A DNA stretch of 64,000 nt from Cytophagaceae bacterium (GTDB lineage: Bacteria; Bacteroidota; Bacteroidia; Cytophagales; Spirosomataceae): the NCBI GenBank assembly GCA_016722655.1, contig JADKIR010000004.1:2976001-3040000 (forward strand), read 5' to 3'. The notes under the pieces were generated by a model. That model was not told the DNA's origin. It did no database searches and saw only the letters and a program-made list of their open reading frames with translations. The position numbers and the translations under genes are program-made. Below, in pieces: positions 45,082 to 53,198 of the stretch; the first letter of the stretch is position 1; each line of letters begins with the position of its first letter.

Positions 45082-45116
45082 GAGGCTGCTTTTAATGAGC
45101 AGCCTCTTTTGCTTTT
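45082..45116. terminator. Bidirectional terminator between recQ and the gene at 45134
   Basis: GAGGCTGCT (45082-45090) and AGCAGCCTC (45098-45106) form a perfect stem. T-runs on the plus side and A-runs before the stem allow it to serve both converging genes. Confidence 0.85.
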
Positions 45117-45133
45117 CTAAGAATATATAATTT

Positions 45134-46294
45134 TTAATTGTATCTTCTTTTCAGTAAATCCAAAAACTCTTCCGTTTCCGGATTATTTAAGTTCCATTTA
45201 AATTGCGGCATGTATTTTTTTAACATTTGATCTTTCGCTTCCTGAAAACTTCCGCAGACCTCAAGCTCATCAATTGCCTGGTTGAATATCTGTGAATTGC
45301 CTCCAAAAAGATTATTGATAAACAAGAATTTCTGGTTTAATGAAATGTTGCCTCTGATATTCTCAATTTTCTTTTTTTGATACAAATCTCCCAAAGACTC
45401 CGAATCAGTGCTGTTATGCATTACATCATTAATTGTACTGTTTTTTTCTTCTGAAACAGAATATGAAGGAATTACCGGTTTTGCCTGAGTCTGAAGAGCA
45501 GGTTCTTGTTTGATTTCCAGTTTTGGAGCCTCAGCGGGTACTTCTACTACTTCTTTAATAATATTTGGTTCTTCGGTCCTGACAGATTCAATATTCAAGG
45601 CTTCCGGGGCTTCGGTTGTCTTTTTAGTTTGTTTGTATTCTTCTATACTGTCAAAGAATGATTGATAAGGATTTTTACCTTCCGTCTGATGTTCGGTTAT
45701 TCCAATAATTTTTTTGATATCCTTTATTTCAGATTCATGGTTTTCGACTTTAGAATCAGGCAAAATCTCCTGAATCCACTCATTGGCTTCGTTGGCATAA
45801 ACAAATTGAACTCCACTAAGCTTGGCTGAAAGTTCTCTCAGTACCCAGTTGTAGTCATAAAAAAACTTACCGTTGGTTTGTAGCCATTCCTGAGTGAGTT
45901 TAAATTCAGGCAAATTTCGCATTTGCTCCAGAAAAAAATCTCTTGGGCTTTGGTAAAGTGAAACCGTGTCAGCAAGGCTTTTTTCAACCAATCCTCCAAA
46001 ATGAGCCTTTGAAATCGATATATGCCTCGAAAGTATATTCATAAATTCTTCGAAAGCTTTGTTTACCTCCGGATGGGAATAATCAAAGTAAGGACTTCTG
46101 AGATTTTCGGTTTCTGTTTTCCATTTATCAAAAATAGATTTTAAGATAAAAAGATTTAGTTGCTTTATTTCAGTAAGGTTAATTATTTCGGTACCTTCGA
46201 TTTTTTCTTTGTAACTAAAAAACTCATTACAAATCACTTTTGAAAATTCGGCGGAATTATTTTTCAATTCGGAGGCATTCCACTTGTCGATCAT
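45134..46294 (-). CDS. Unknown cytoplasmic protein with disordered middle
   Basis: The 386-residue product has a helical N-terminal domain (1-190, with Trp- and Phe-rich segments such as YDYNWVLRELSAKLSG), a Glu/Thr/Pro-rich region about 200-290 that looks disordered, and a helical C-terminal domain (about 310-386, KFLFINNLFGGNSQIFNQ). No signal peptide or catalytic motif is visible. I do not recognise it. It diverges from tdk. Confidence 0.6.
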   Translation of the reverse strand: MIDKWNASELKNNSAEFSKVICNEFFSYKEKIEGTEIINLTEIKQLNLFILKSIFDKWKTETENLRSPYFDYSHPEVNKAFEEFMNILSRHISISKAHFGGLVEKSLADTVSLYQSPRDFFLEQMRNLPEFKLTQEWLQTNGKFFYDYNWVLRELSAKLSGVQFVYANEANEWIQEILPDSKVENHESEIKDIKKIIGITEHQTEGKNPYQSFFDSIEEYKQTKKTTEAPEALNIESVRTEEPNIIKEVVEVPAEAPKLEIKQEPALQTQAKPVIPSYSVSEEKNSTINDVMHNSTDSESLGDLYQKKKIENIRGNISLNQKFLFINNLFGGNSQIFNQAIDELEVCGSFQEAKDQMLKKYMPQFKWNLNNPETEEFLDLLKRRYN

Positions 46295-46387
46295 TTTATA
46301 TTTCTTTTATTTTGTAATTAGAACCACGTGCAAAAGCTAAATCAAATCTTTTGCCATTTAAGCAAATAACGAAAAAATAATTAAAAA

Positions 46388-46960
46388 ATGTTCATCGAAC
46401 CCAAAAGAGCCAGAGGAAAAGATGCCAAAAGTGGCTGGATTGAAGTAATTTCTGGCTCCATGTTTTCGGGAAAGACTGAAGAATTAATCAGAAGGCTCAA
46501 CAGGGCCAAGATTGCCAGGCAAAATGTGGAGATTTTTAAACCAGGGATTGACGTTCGGTACGATGAATTTGATATTGTCTCTCACAATCATTCTTCAATA
46601 AGGTCCACACCGGTTAATGCTGCCGAAGAAATTCTCTTGTTAGCAGGGAATTGCGACGTGGTCGGGATTGATGAAGCCCAGTTCTTGGATCAGGGTATCA
46701 TTGATGTTTGTAACAAACTTGCAAACCAGGGTAAAAGAGTAATTATAGCAGGCCTGGATATGGACTCCCGTGGGCTACCGTTTGGTTCTATGCCGCAATT
46801 AATGGCCATAGCAGAATACGTTACGAAAGTACACGCCATATGTGTTATTTGCGGCGATATAGCTCATCATTCCTTCCGGAAAGTAGAAGACGAAAACCTG
46901 GTGTTGTTAGGAGAAACAGACCTCTATGAAGCCAGATGCCGAAAATGCTATAATGATTGA
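46388..46960 (+). CDS. tdk: Thymidine kinase
   Basis: The 190-residue class II enzyme phosphorylates thymidine. It has the P-loop [14 protein letters not shown], the Asp-Glu pair in GIDEAQFLD, and a C-terminal zinc site (CVICG and CRKCY). Length and motifs are normal. Confidence 0.94.
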   Translation: MFIEPKRARGKDAKSGWIEVISGSMFSGKTEELIRRLNRAKIARQNVEIFKPGIDVRYDEFDIVSHNHSSIRSTPVNAAEEILLLAGNCDVVGIDEAQFLDQGIIDVCNKLANQGKRVIIAGLDMDSRGLPFGSMPQLMAIAEYVTKVHAICVICGDIAHHSFRKVEDENLVLLGETDLYEARCRKCYND

Positions 46961-46964
46961 TTTA

Positions 46965-47234
46965 TTACCGCTTCGTTTTGTAATTTCTGTTTCTAATTGA
47001 TTTTTCAGATGAATCAACCAAATTATTAGTTTCCTGGTTTTCAGGATTTTCTATATTTGATTTTTTATAATTTTTTCTGAATACTGATTTTTTTGTGGTC
47101 TTAATCCCCTTATCTGAAGCGGGCTTTAAACCGGTTTTATAATTTCCTTTATTGTTTAAAGGGTTTTCAGAATTCACTTGAGAAAAGGCAAAAGAATATA
47201 TGGTCAGAAATATTCCGACAAAAATTGTTTTCAT
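46965..47234 (-). CDS. Small exported basic protein of unknown function
   Basis: The 89-residue product has a signal peptide (1-18, ending AFSQ) followed by a short, Lys/Asn/Ser-rich polar sequence with two similar FRKNYKKSN and IRNRNYKTK segments. No domain is recognised. It ends four bases from the tdk stop on the opposite strand. The signal peptide supports a real gene. Confidence 0.5.
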   Translation of the reverse strand: MKTIFVGIFLTIYSFAFSQVNSENPLNNKGNYKTGLKPASDKGIKTTKKSVFRKNYKKSNIENPENQETNNLVDSSEKSIRNRNYKTKR

Positions 47235-47272
47235 TTTTGAAATAAAATTTAGAATTAAAAAATTAACCGTTT

Positions 47273-47647
47273 TTAGTCTTCTTCAACGGTTTTGTAGCCA
47301 AACAGTGCCCTGTAGGTAGGGATCATGTAAAGGTAATCTTCCAATTTTTTTTGAGCTGGTTTGTATGTTTCGTAATCTTTTTCGGAAAGAAAATTAAACA
47401 TATTCACCAAATAGAATAAGGTTTCTGAATTTGAAGCAAAATCTTCAAGTTTAAAATGCATAAACTTGTCGTCAGATTCATTAGGATTAAACACAATCAT
47501 ATCCAGGTCAAAACCTTCCTGATTGGCAATTGCAAAAGACTTATGGTAGGTTTTAGGCATCAGCTGATGATCAACCAAAAAGTCAATGGCCTCAACTGCG
47601 TCGTTATTTATGTATAAATTAGCACCTATATGTTTTAAAGTATTCAT
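47273..47647 (-). CDS. Small cytoplasmic protein of unknown function
   Basis: The 124-residue acidic product has no signal peptide and no membrane helix. It has clear alternating strands and helices (LYINNDAVEAIDFLVDH, YDLD-like GFDLDMIVFNP, MYLYMIP-type end) but matches no family I know. It has a clean ATG start and a normal codon composition. It lies 39 bases upstream of the small exported protein in the same direction. Confidence 0.5.
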   Translation of the reverse strand: MNTLKHIGANLYINNDAVEAIDFLVDHQLMPKTYHKSFAIANQEGFDLDMIVFNPNESDDKFMHFKLEDFASNSETLFYLVNMFNFLSEKDYETYKPAQKKLEDYLYMIPTYRALFGYKTVEED

Positions 47648-48093
47648 TGTTTTTTAATTTGTTGTTCCAATACTGAGAGCAAATATTAAGTTTCTTTTTG
47701 GACCCACCAAATGTCAAAAGCGTGTCGTCTTTGTGGAAAAATGGCCAATTTTATCTTAAAAATTGTATTTATTTGAAAAATGGAGTTTGAATTTTGATGT
47801 AAAAAGCGATTAATTAAGATTTTTTGAAAAAACTAAATTCAAAACCAAATAATATTTTCCAAAAAAAGTTTTTTTACTTTTTTTAATAATTAATATGATT
47901 TTAACATTTTTTTAACGGAAATCTAATTATTCCCTATTTTTTGCCGAAAATGGCAGGATTTAATATGAATTAATAATACAGAAATATTTTCGGTTTAATA
48001 AAATTGCTTTGATAAATTATCAGGGAAAGTATAAAACTGAAATATTCTATGGCTGGAAATTGACGAAATTGTTTTTTTTAAAACAATAAAAAA
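47648..48093. other. 446-base AT-rich intergenic region
   Basis: No gene, tRNA or terminator is evident. It is very AT-rich with long A and T runs and leads directly into the tandem repeat array. Confidence 0.5.
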
Positions 48094-48820
48094 GAAAAAG
48101 CCCCAGATTTTCATCTGAGGCCTTCGCTTTTTCACTTCACATCTTTGGAGGCTTGAACGCCTCTGCCTACGGGGAATCGAATCGGAATGCCGCACCACCC
48201 GGTTTCATCCTTGAAAGGAACTGTTTGGTTTTAGATTTTCGCAAAAGAAAAAGCCCCAGATTTTCATCTGAGGCCTTCGCTTTTTCACTTCACATCTTTG
48301 GAGGCTTGAACGCCTCTGCCTACGGGGAATCGAATCGGAATGCCGCACCACCCGGTTTCATCCTTGAAAGGAAATGTTTGGTTTTAGATTTTCGCAAAAG
48401 AAAAAGCCCCAGATTTTCATCTGAGGCCTTCGCTTTTTCACTTCACATCTTTGGAGGCATGAACGTCTCTGCCTACGGGGAATCGAATCGGAATGCCGCA
48501 CCACCCGGTTTCATCCTTGAAAGGAAATGTGTGGTTTTAGATTTTCGCAAAAGAAAAAGCCCCAGATTTTCATCTGAGGCCTTCGCTTTTTCACTTCACA
48601 TCTTTGGAGGCTTGAACGCCTCTGCCTACGGGGAATCGAATCGGAATGCCGCACCACCCGGTTTCATCCTTGAAAGGAACTGTTTGGTTTTAGATTTTCG
48701 CAAAGAAAAAGCCCCAGATTTTCATCTGAGGCCTTCGCTTTTTCACTTCACATCTTTGGAGGCTTGAACGCCTCTGCCTTCGGGGAATCGAATCGGAATG
48801 CCGCACCACCCGGTTTCATC
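48094..48820. repeat. Tandem array of 153-bp tRNA-Glu-derived units
   Basis: Units start at 48094, 48247, 48400, 48553 and 48705; lengths are 153, 153, 153 and 152 bases, and the fifth is cut at 48820 by the IS and resumes at 50243. The units differ by only a few bases. Each contains, in minus-strand terms, a degenerate piece of tRNA-Glu (anticodon arm and T-loop, with an insertion that destroys the T-stem), a GAGGC-GCCTC hairpin, and the same terminator hairpin that follows the intact tRNA-Glu at 50334. Because 153 is divisible by three, an open frame runs through the array, but it is not a gene. Confidence 0.85.
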
Positions 48821-48848
48821 GGATCAACCCAAAAAGTTGGGGGGGGGA

Positions 48849-49793
48849 TTACGCATATATTTTTTGTAATCTGAATAAGAAAAAGCTAATATCCCTTACA
48901 CCCCTAAATTGGCTTCTTAGTGCTTTTACTTTTGCATTGAAAGACTCTGCTGAAGCATTTGTACTTCTATTATCGAAGTAGTTAAGGATGTATTCATAGT
49001 TGTTCTGAATAGTTCTGGCGATGGTATTGAATGTTTTCTCCTCAAACTTCTCTACTGAATTATACCATAAGGCTAACTTTTTAAATGCTATTAGTCTATT
49101 TTTTGACTGATGGAAAATATTGGATAGTTCTATGCTGAGGTCGTAGGCCTGTTTTAAATCGGGATATAGTCTAAATAAAACCTCAGACCTGTGTACTTGA
49201 GAAGCAGACCATTTATTTTCTCTTTGATGCAAAAGAAATCGGCTTCTGATTAATAGTTGCTTTAAGGTATCGCCGTTTTCCAAAACATCGGGAACGTATC
49301 TTTTCTTTAATTCTTTAGCATATTCTATTTCTTTATTTTCTTGTTCTATTGCCGCCCAACGATGTTTGATTCTGATTTCTTGTACTGCATCATTAGCTAG
49401 TTTTTGGATATGAAATCTATCAGATACCAGTTTAGCTTTTGGAAAACTTCTCTTAGCGATTCGTTCCATAGTTGGGGCTAAATCCAATGTTACTTCTTTT
49501 ACTTTCTTCCTCTTGGACTCTGGGATTTTGTACAAAACCTCAATGACCGTATCACTTACAGTACCTTTCACCATAGCAATTAAAGCTCCCTTTTTGCCCT
49601 TTGCCGCTTTGTTTGTAAGTATAGTATACAAATCACCATTTGAAAGACAGGTCTCGTCTAATGATAAATATTCGCCAATATTTTCGGGAAAAAGTATCCA
49701 CTGTTGAGCATGTTCTCGTTGAACCCAAGTTGTATATCCACTCAGGTGGGCAGCATATTGCTCTTGTAGGCGTTTACCGTCTAATTGAAACAA
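48849..49793 (-). CDS. ISL3-type DDE transposase
   Basis: The 314-residue product has the ISL3-type DDE domain: LSLDETCLSNGDLYT near 43-57, VTLDLAPTM near 101-109, VSDRFHIQKLANDA near 123-136 and the late Glu in SAESFNAKVKALRS. The listed start is TTG, but the frame upstream continues DNTPISCKIIGELFQLDGK, so the natural protein may be made by frameshifting from the upstream reading frame. All catalytic residues seem present. Confidence 0.88.
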   Translation of the reverse strand: MFQLDGKRLQEQYAAHLSGYTTWVQREHAQQWILFPENIGEYLSLDETCLSNGDLYTILTNKAAKGKKGALIAMVKGTVSDTVIEVLYKIPESKRKKVKEVTLDLAPTMERIAKRSFPKAKLVSDRFHIQKLANDAVQEIRIKHRWAAIEQENKEIEYAKELKKRYVPDVLENGDTLKQLLIRSRFLLHQRENKWSASQVHRSEVLFRLYPDLKQAYDLSIELSNIFHQSKNRLIAFKKLALWYNSVEKFEEKTFNTIARTIQNNYEYILNYFDNRSTNASAESFNAKVKALRSQFRGVRDISFFLFRLQKIYA

Positions 49794-49824
49794 TTCACCT
49801 ATTATTTTGCAACTAATAGGTGTG

Positions 49825-50169
49825 TTATCTAAAAGCTCCTTTTAAAAAAGCCGCAAATTCTGATGTCATTCGCGTTCCTGAAGCAACTAAATCCCAGTTT
49901 CTGTAAACTATTTTTCCTGTGTCATGATTGAGCCATTTGCGTCGCTTAATTTTCAAAAAACAAGCCTTGCCACGAAGTGGAAAATCCCTCACAGATTCTT
50001 CTTCAAAGTACCCTTTGGATTCAAGTTTTTGACCTCCGAATTCTTTAGGAATTAGATTTCGTTCTGCAATATGGATATTGAAAGAACTTTCTAATTTTTC
50101 TACTTTAACTACTTCAAAGTATTCAAATAAGCCTTCTGGTAGAAGTAATTGGATTAAGTCTTGGTTCAA
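49825..50169 (-). CDS. IS N-terminal region protein
   Basis: The 114-residue product, from a TTG start, resembles the N-terminal region proteins annotated with ISAon1-type transposases: VKVEKLESSFNIHIAERN, a basic DNA-binding-like stretch FLKIKRRKWLNHDTG, and an end in the segment EFAAFLKGAF. Its stop at 49825-49827 is in a different frame from the transposase, which is open from just before it. It probably provides terminal-repeat binding. Confidence 0.75.
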   Translation of the reverse strand: MNQDLIQLLLPEGLFEYFEVVKVEKLESSFNIHIAERNLIPKEFGGQKLESKGYFEEESVRDFPLRGKACFLKIKRRKWLNHDTGKIVYRNWDLVASGTRMTSEFAAFLKGAFR

Positions 50170-50242
50170 TTTCTATTATTTAGAACCCAAAATAAATAAG
50201 TTTTCTTTATCCCCCCAACTTTTTTGATTGATCCGTTTCATC

Positions 50243-50330
50243 CTTGAAAGGAAATGTTTGGTTTTAGATTTTCGCAAAAGAAAAAGCCCCAGATTTTCAT
50301 CTGAGGCCTTCGCTTTTTCACTTCACATCT
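50243..50330. repeat. Remainder of unit 5 and the tRNA-proximal unit
   Basis: 50243-50279 is the continuation of unit 5 after the IS. From 50280 the sequence is identical to the start of a unit but runs into the intact tRNA-Glu, so this appears to be the ancestral copy of the terminator segment. Confidence 0.8.
50281..50315 (-). terminator. Terminator of tRNA-Glu
   Basis: On the minus strand GCCTCAGAT, a GAAA loop and ATCTGGGGC form a nine-base stem with one wobble, followed by TTTTTC. The same hairpin is repeated in every unit of the array. Confidence 0.8.
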
Positions 50331-50333
50331 TTG

Positions 50334-50405
50334 TGACCCTACGGGGAATCGAACCCCGGTTTCATCCGTGAAAGGGACGTGTCCTAACCGCTAGACGATA
50401 GGGCC
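50334..50405 (-). tRNA. tRNA-Glu (anticodon TTC)
   Basis: On the minus strand a full cloverleaf is seen: acceptor GGCCCTA pairing with TAGGGTC (one G-T), a D-arm, the anticodon arm with CTTTCAC giving anticodon TTC, and the T-arm GGGG-TTCGATT-CCCC, with discriminator A. CCA is not encoded. A promoter lies about 80 bases upstream and a terminator directly downstream. Confidence 0.93.
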
Positions 50406-50485
50406 GACTGGTCCCATTTATCGAAAAATAGCGTTACAAAACAGTATTTTTTTTAAATGTCCGACTCCGTTTCCGAAATCGTGGT

Positions 50486-50517
50486 GCAAAAGTAGTACGA
50501 TTATTTTTATGATGCAA
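50486..50517 (-). promoter_or_regulatory. Promoter of tRNA-Glu
   Basis: On the minus strand TTG (50515-50517), 20 bases and TACTTTTGC (50486-50494) fit the Bacteroidota -33/-7 consensus. The transcript would have a leader of about 75 bases before the tRNA. Confidence 0.65.
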
Positions 50518-50659
50518 GTCAAAGTTTTAAATATTCCATAAATTTTCAATATTCTTTCAAAAATTCAATGAAAAATAGGAAAAAGTAAAAATTAACGCTT
50601 TTTGTGGCTTTTTGAGCAAATTATCGAACATCACCTTCTGTTTTTTCATAAAATCATAT

Positions 50660-50691
50660 TTTGCCAGTATGATTTTTATGGATTATATTTG
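50660..50691 (+). promoter_or_regulatory. Promoter of the M14 peptidase
   Basis: TTTG (50660-50663), 20 bases and TATATTTG (50684-50691) match the Bacteroidota consensus, 19 bases before the start codon. Confidence 0.65.
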
Positions 50692-50710
50692 ATTTCAAAC
50701 CAAACTATGT

Positions 50711-53197
50711 ATGCTTAAAAAAATCAATAAACTCTTAACCCTCATTGTATTAATTCCCTTTTTATCGTTTTCTCAAAGCCTCCAATCACCCGAACAATTC
50801 TTTGGACATCCGATGGGCAGCAGGTTTCATTTTCATAATCAGTTGGTTGATTATGTAAAATATGTTGCCAACAGCAGAAAGCAAAATACCCGCCTTATTC
50901 AGTATGGAACCACATCAGAAGGCCGTCCGTTGATGGTTATTGCGATTGGTTCTGAAAAAAATATTTCTGATTTGGAAAAAATTAGAGAGGCAAATCTTCA
51001 AAACATCGGTTTGAAACCAGGCGGAGGTAATTCTCAGATTCCAGCAATCGCCTATTTTTCTTATAATGTTCACGGAAATGAAGCCAATAATGCCGAAACC
51101 TCTGTTACTGTAATTTATGAACTTGCAAGAGAAGATTCAGAAATAGGGAAAAAAATATTTGGAAATACACTCGTTTTGATTGATCCCTGCGTAAATCCGG
51201 ATGGATTTGATCGATATTCGCAATGGTACAACCGTTATATTGGCTCCAATCCTAACCTGAAATCAGCAGCCATTGAACACCATGAACCCTGGCCGGGAGG
51301 ACGATTCAATCATTATCTTTTTGATATGAACCGTGATGTGGCCTGGCAAACTCAGCTTGAGACTTCTCAAAGAGTTAAATTTTATAACAGTTGGATGCCG
51401 CATCTTCATGCCGACTTCCACGAAATGGGCCCTAATACGCACTATTATTTTCCACCCTCTGCCAAACCTTTCCATGAAGATTTGACGGCCTATCAACGCG
51501 ATTTTCAAACTTTGCTGGGTGAATACAACAAAAAGCGTTTTGATGAAAACGGATGGTTATATTATACCAAAGAGAATTATGATTTGCTATATCCTAGTTA
51601 CGGTGATACTTATCCTTCTTATAACGGAGCCATTGGTATGACTTTCGAGCAAGCGGGCGGTGGTCCTGCAGGCCTTGCATTTAAGCGTAATGATGGAGAC
51701 GTTTTAACTTTAAAAGACCGGATTGACCATTCTTTTGCGACCAGTATGGGTACTTTAGAGGCATTGTCAGATAAAGCTGAAAATACAGTTAAAGAATTTA
51801 ATAAGTTTTTCAATGAAACTACCCAAAAAGGTTTCGGGAAATATAAATCATATATCCTGAAATCAGCAGGAAATGAAGGGAGAATTCAAGCACTTACCCA
51901 GCAGCTTGATAAAATGGAAATCAAATATGAGTTTGCCAATAAAAAGAGTGTTTCCAATGGTTTTAATTATCAGAATCAAAAAGAAGAGGCTTTTGCGATT
52001 GAAGAAAATGATTTGATAGTGAGTTCTTACCAACCCAAAGGAGTTTTTGCTAAAATTCTGTTTGAACCAAAAACCATGCTTGAGGACTCCAATACCTACG
52101 ATATTACTGCTTGGGCTCTGCCTTATGTATTTGATATTCAGGCTTATGCTATTTCTGGTAAGGTTTCGGGGAATACAAAATCTGACAGCAAGAGTGCTTC
52201 AAAAATACAAAACATTGGAAAGGTTTATGCATTTCTGGTCGATTACAAATCGTTTGAAGAATCAAAATATCTGGCAGCTTTACTTAAGAATAAAATTAAA
52301 GTAAGAACCAATGAAGTGCCTTTTAAAGCAGCCGGAAAGTCTTTTAAAGAAGGAACTTTTATAATAACCAGAAAAGGTAACGAAAAAGCTGATTTTGAAA
52401 GCATTCCTGTGCAATTAGCTGAGAAGATGGGTATTGATTTGGTTCCTGTTTATTCAGGATTATCTGAGAGTGGGCCTGACCTGGGAGCCAATTCGATTGA
52501 TATAGTAAAAGCCCCGGATGTGGCAGTTTTGATGGGCTCCGGTGTAAGTGCAACTGCGGCTGGTGACGTTTGGCATTTCTTTGACAAACAGCTCGACTAT
52601 CCCGTTACTATAATTGACGGAAGCTATATTGGAAGTGTCGATTTGTGGAAATTCGATGTTTTGGTTTTGCCTTCTGGTCGCTATAATAATGTTTTTAAAG
52701 ATACAAAAGAAATCAGCCGTTGGGTTAGTGATGGAGGCAGACTGATTTTGATGGAAAGTGCGGTCTCTTCTTTTGCAGGAAAAGAAGGTTTTGATTTAAA
52801 AGCCAAAGCAGGAGACACATCTTCAACCAAAGACCTGAAATATGGAAACAGAGAACGGGATGCTATTTCGGATCAGATTCCGGGAGCCATTTATAAAGTA
52901 GGTCTTGATTCCAGTCACCCGCTCGCATATGGTTATGATTCAGATACTTATGTAATGATAAAAAATGTAATTGCTTACGATTATCTGAAAGATGGCTGGA
53001 ATGTAGGAAAATTACAGGAGCGTGTCAGTGGTTTTGCAGGTGCAAAAACCAATTCCAAAATGAAAGATGTCCCGGTTTTTGCCGTTCAGGACTCAGGAAA
53101 GGGTAAAATCGTTTATCTCAATGAAAGCCCGATTTTCAGGGCGTTTTGGTATGGTGGAAAACAACTGATGGCCAATGCAGCATTTATGGTGAGGTAA
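50711..53197 (+). CDS. M14-family zinc carboxypeptidase
   Basis: The 828-residue exported peptidase has a signal peptide (1-21, ending SFSQ) and an M14 domain with the zinc motif HGNEANNAE (H121, E124) and HADFHEMGPNTHYYF for the third ligand region. The C-terminal half (about 420-828) includes a class I glutamine amidotransferase-like region (VLVLPSGRYNNVF, WVSDGGRLILMESA) that is common in Bacteroidota M14 proteins. It would trim peptides from the C-terminal end in the periplasm or outside. The next gene starts one base after its stop. Confidence 0.88.
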   Translation: MLKKINKLLTLIVLIPFLSFSQSLQSPEQFFGHPMGSRFHFHNQLVDYVKYVANSRKQNTRLIQYGTTSEGRPLMVIAIGSEKNISDLEKIREANLQNIGLKPGGGNSQIPAIAYFSYNVHGNEANNAETSVTVIYELAREDSEIGKKIFGNTLVLIDPCVNPDGFDRYSQWYNRYIGSNPNLKSAAIEHHEPWPGGRFNHYLFDMNRDVAWQTQLETSQRVKFYNSWMPHLHADFHEMGPNTHYYFPPSAKPFHEDLTAYQRDFQTLLGEYNKKRFDENGWLYYTKENYDLLYPSYGDTYPSYNGAIGMTFEQAGGGPAGLAFKRNDGDVLTLKDRIDHSFATSMGTLEALSDKAENTVKEFNKFFNETTQKGFGKYKSYILKSAGNEGRIQALTQQLDKMEIKYEFANKKSVSNGFNYQNQKEEAFAIEENDLIVSSYQPKGVFAKILFEPKTMLEDSNTYDITAWALPYVFDIQAYAISGKVSGNTKSDSKSASKIQNIGKVYAFLVDYKSFEESKYLAALLKNKIKVRTNEVPFKAAGKSFKEGTFIITRKGNEKADFESIPVQLAEKMGIDLVPVYSGLSESGPDLGANSIDIVKAPDVAVLMGSGVSATAAGDVWHFFDKQLDYPVTIIDGSYIGSVDLWKFDVLVLPSGRYNNVFKDTKEISRWVSDGGRLILMESAVSSFAGKEGFDLKAKAGDTSSTKDLKYGNRERDAISDQIPGAIYKVGLDSSHPLAYGYDSDTYVMIKNVIAYDYLKDGWNVGKLQERVSGFAGAKTNSKMKDVPVFAVQDSGKGKIVYLNESPIFRAFWYGGKQLMANAAFMVR

Positions 53198-53198
53198 A

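Larger units (their letters stand above)
48821..50234 (-). mobile_element. Intact insertion sequence, ISL3/ISAon1-like
   Basis: The 1414-bp element has 24-base terminal inverted repeats beginning GGATCAA with two mismatches (left from 48821, right ending 50234). An 8-bp target duplication GTTTCATC lies at 48813-48820 and 50235-50242, the length usual for ISL3-type elements. Two minus-strand genes are inside: an N-terminal region protein (49825-50169) and a DDE transposase (48849-49793). It interrupts the fifth unit of the array; removing it and one duplication restores a unit of exactly 153 bases. Confidence 0.9.

Noticed and set aside
48153..48767. 204-codon open frame through the tandem array, with four 51-residue repeats
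   Set aside because: It exists because the unit length is a multiple of three; it is antisense to tRNA-derived and terminator sequence and has no protein-like features.
48094..50330. Possible CRISPR array
   Set aside because: Units are 153 bases and contiguous, without short repeats and unique spacers, and no cas genes are near.
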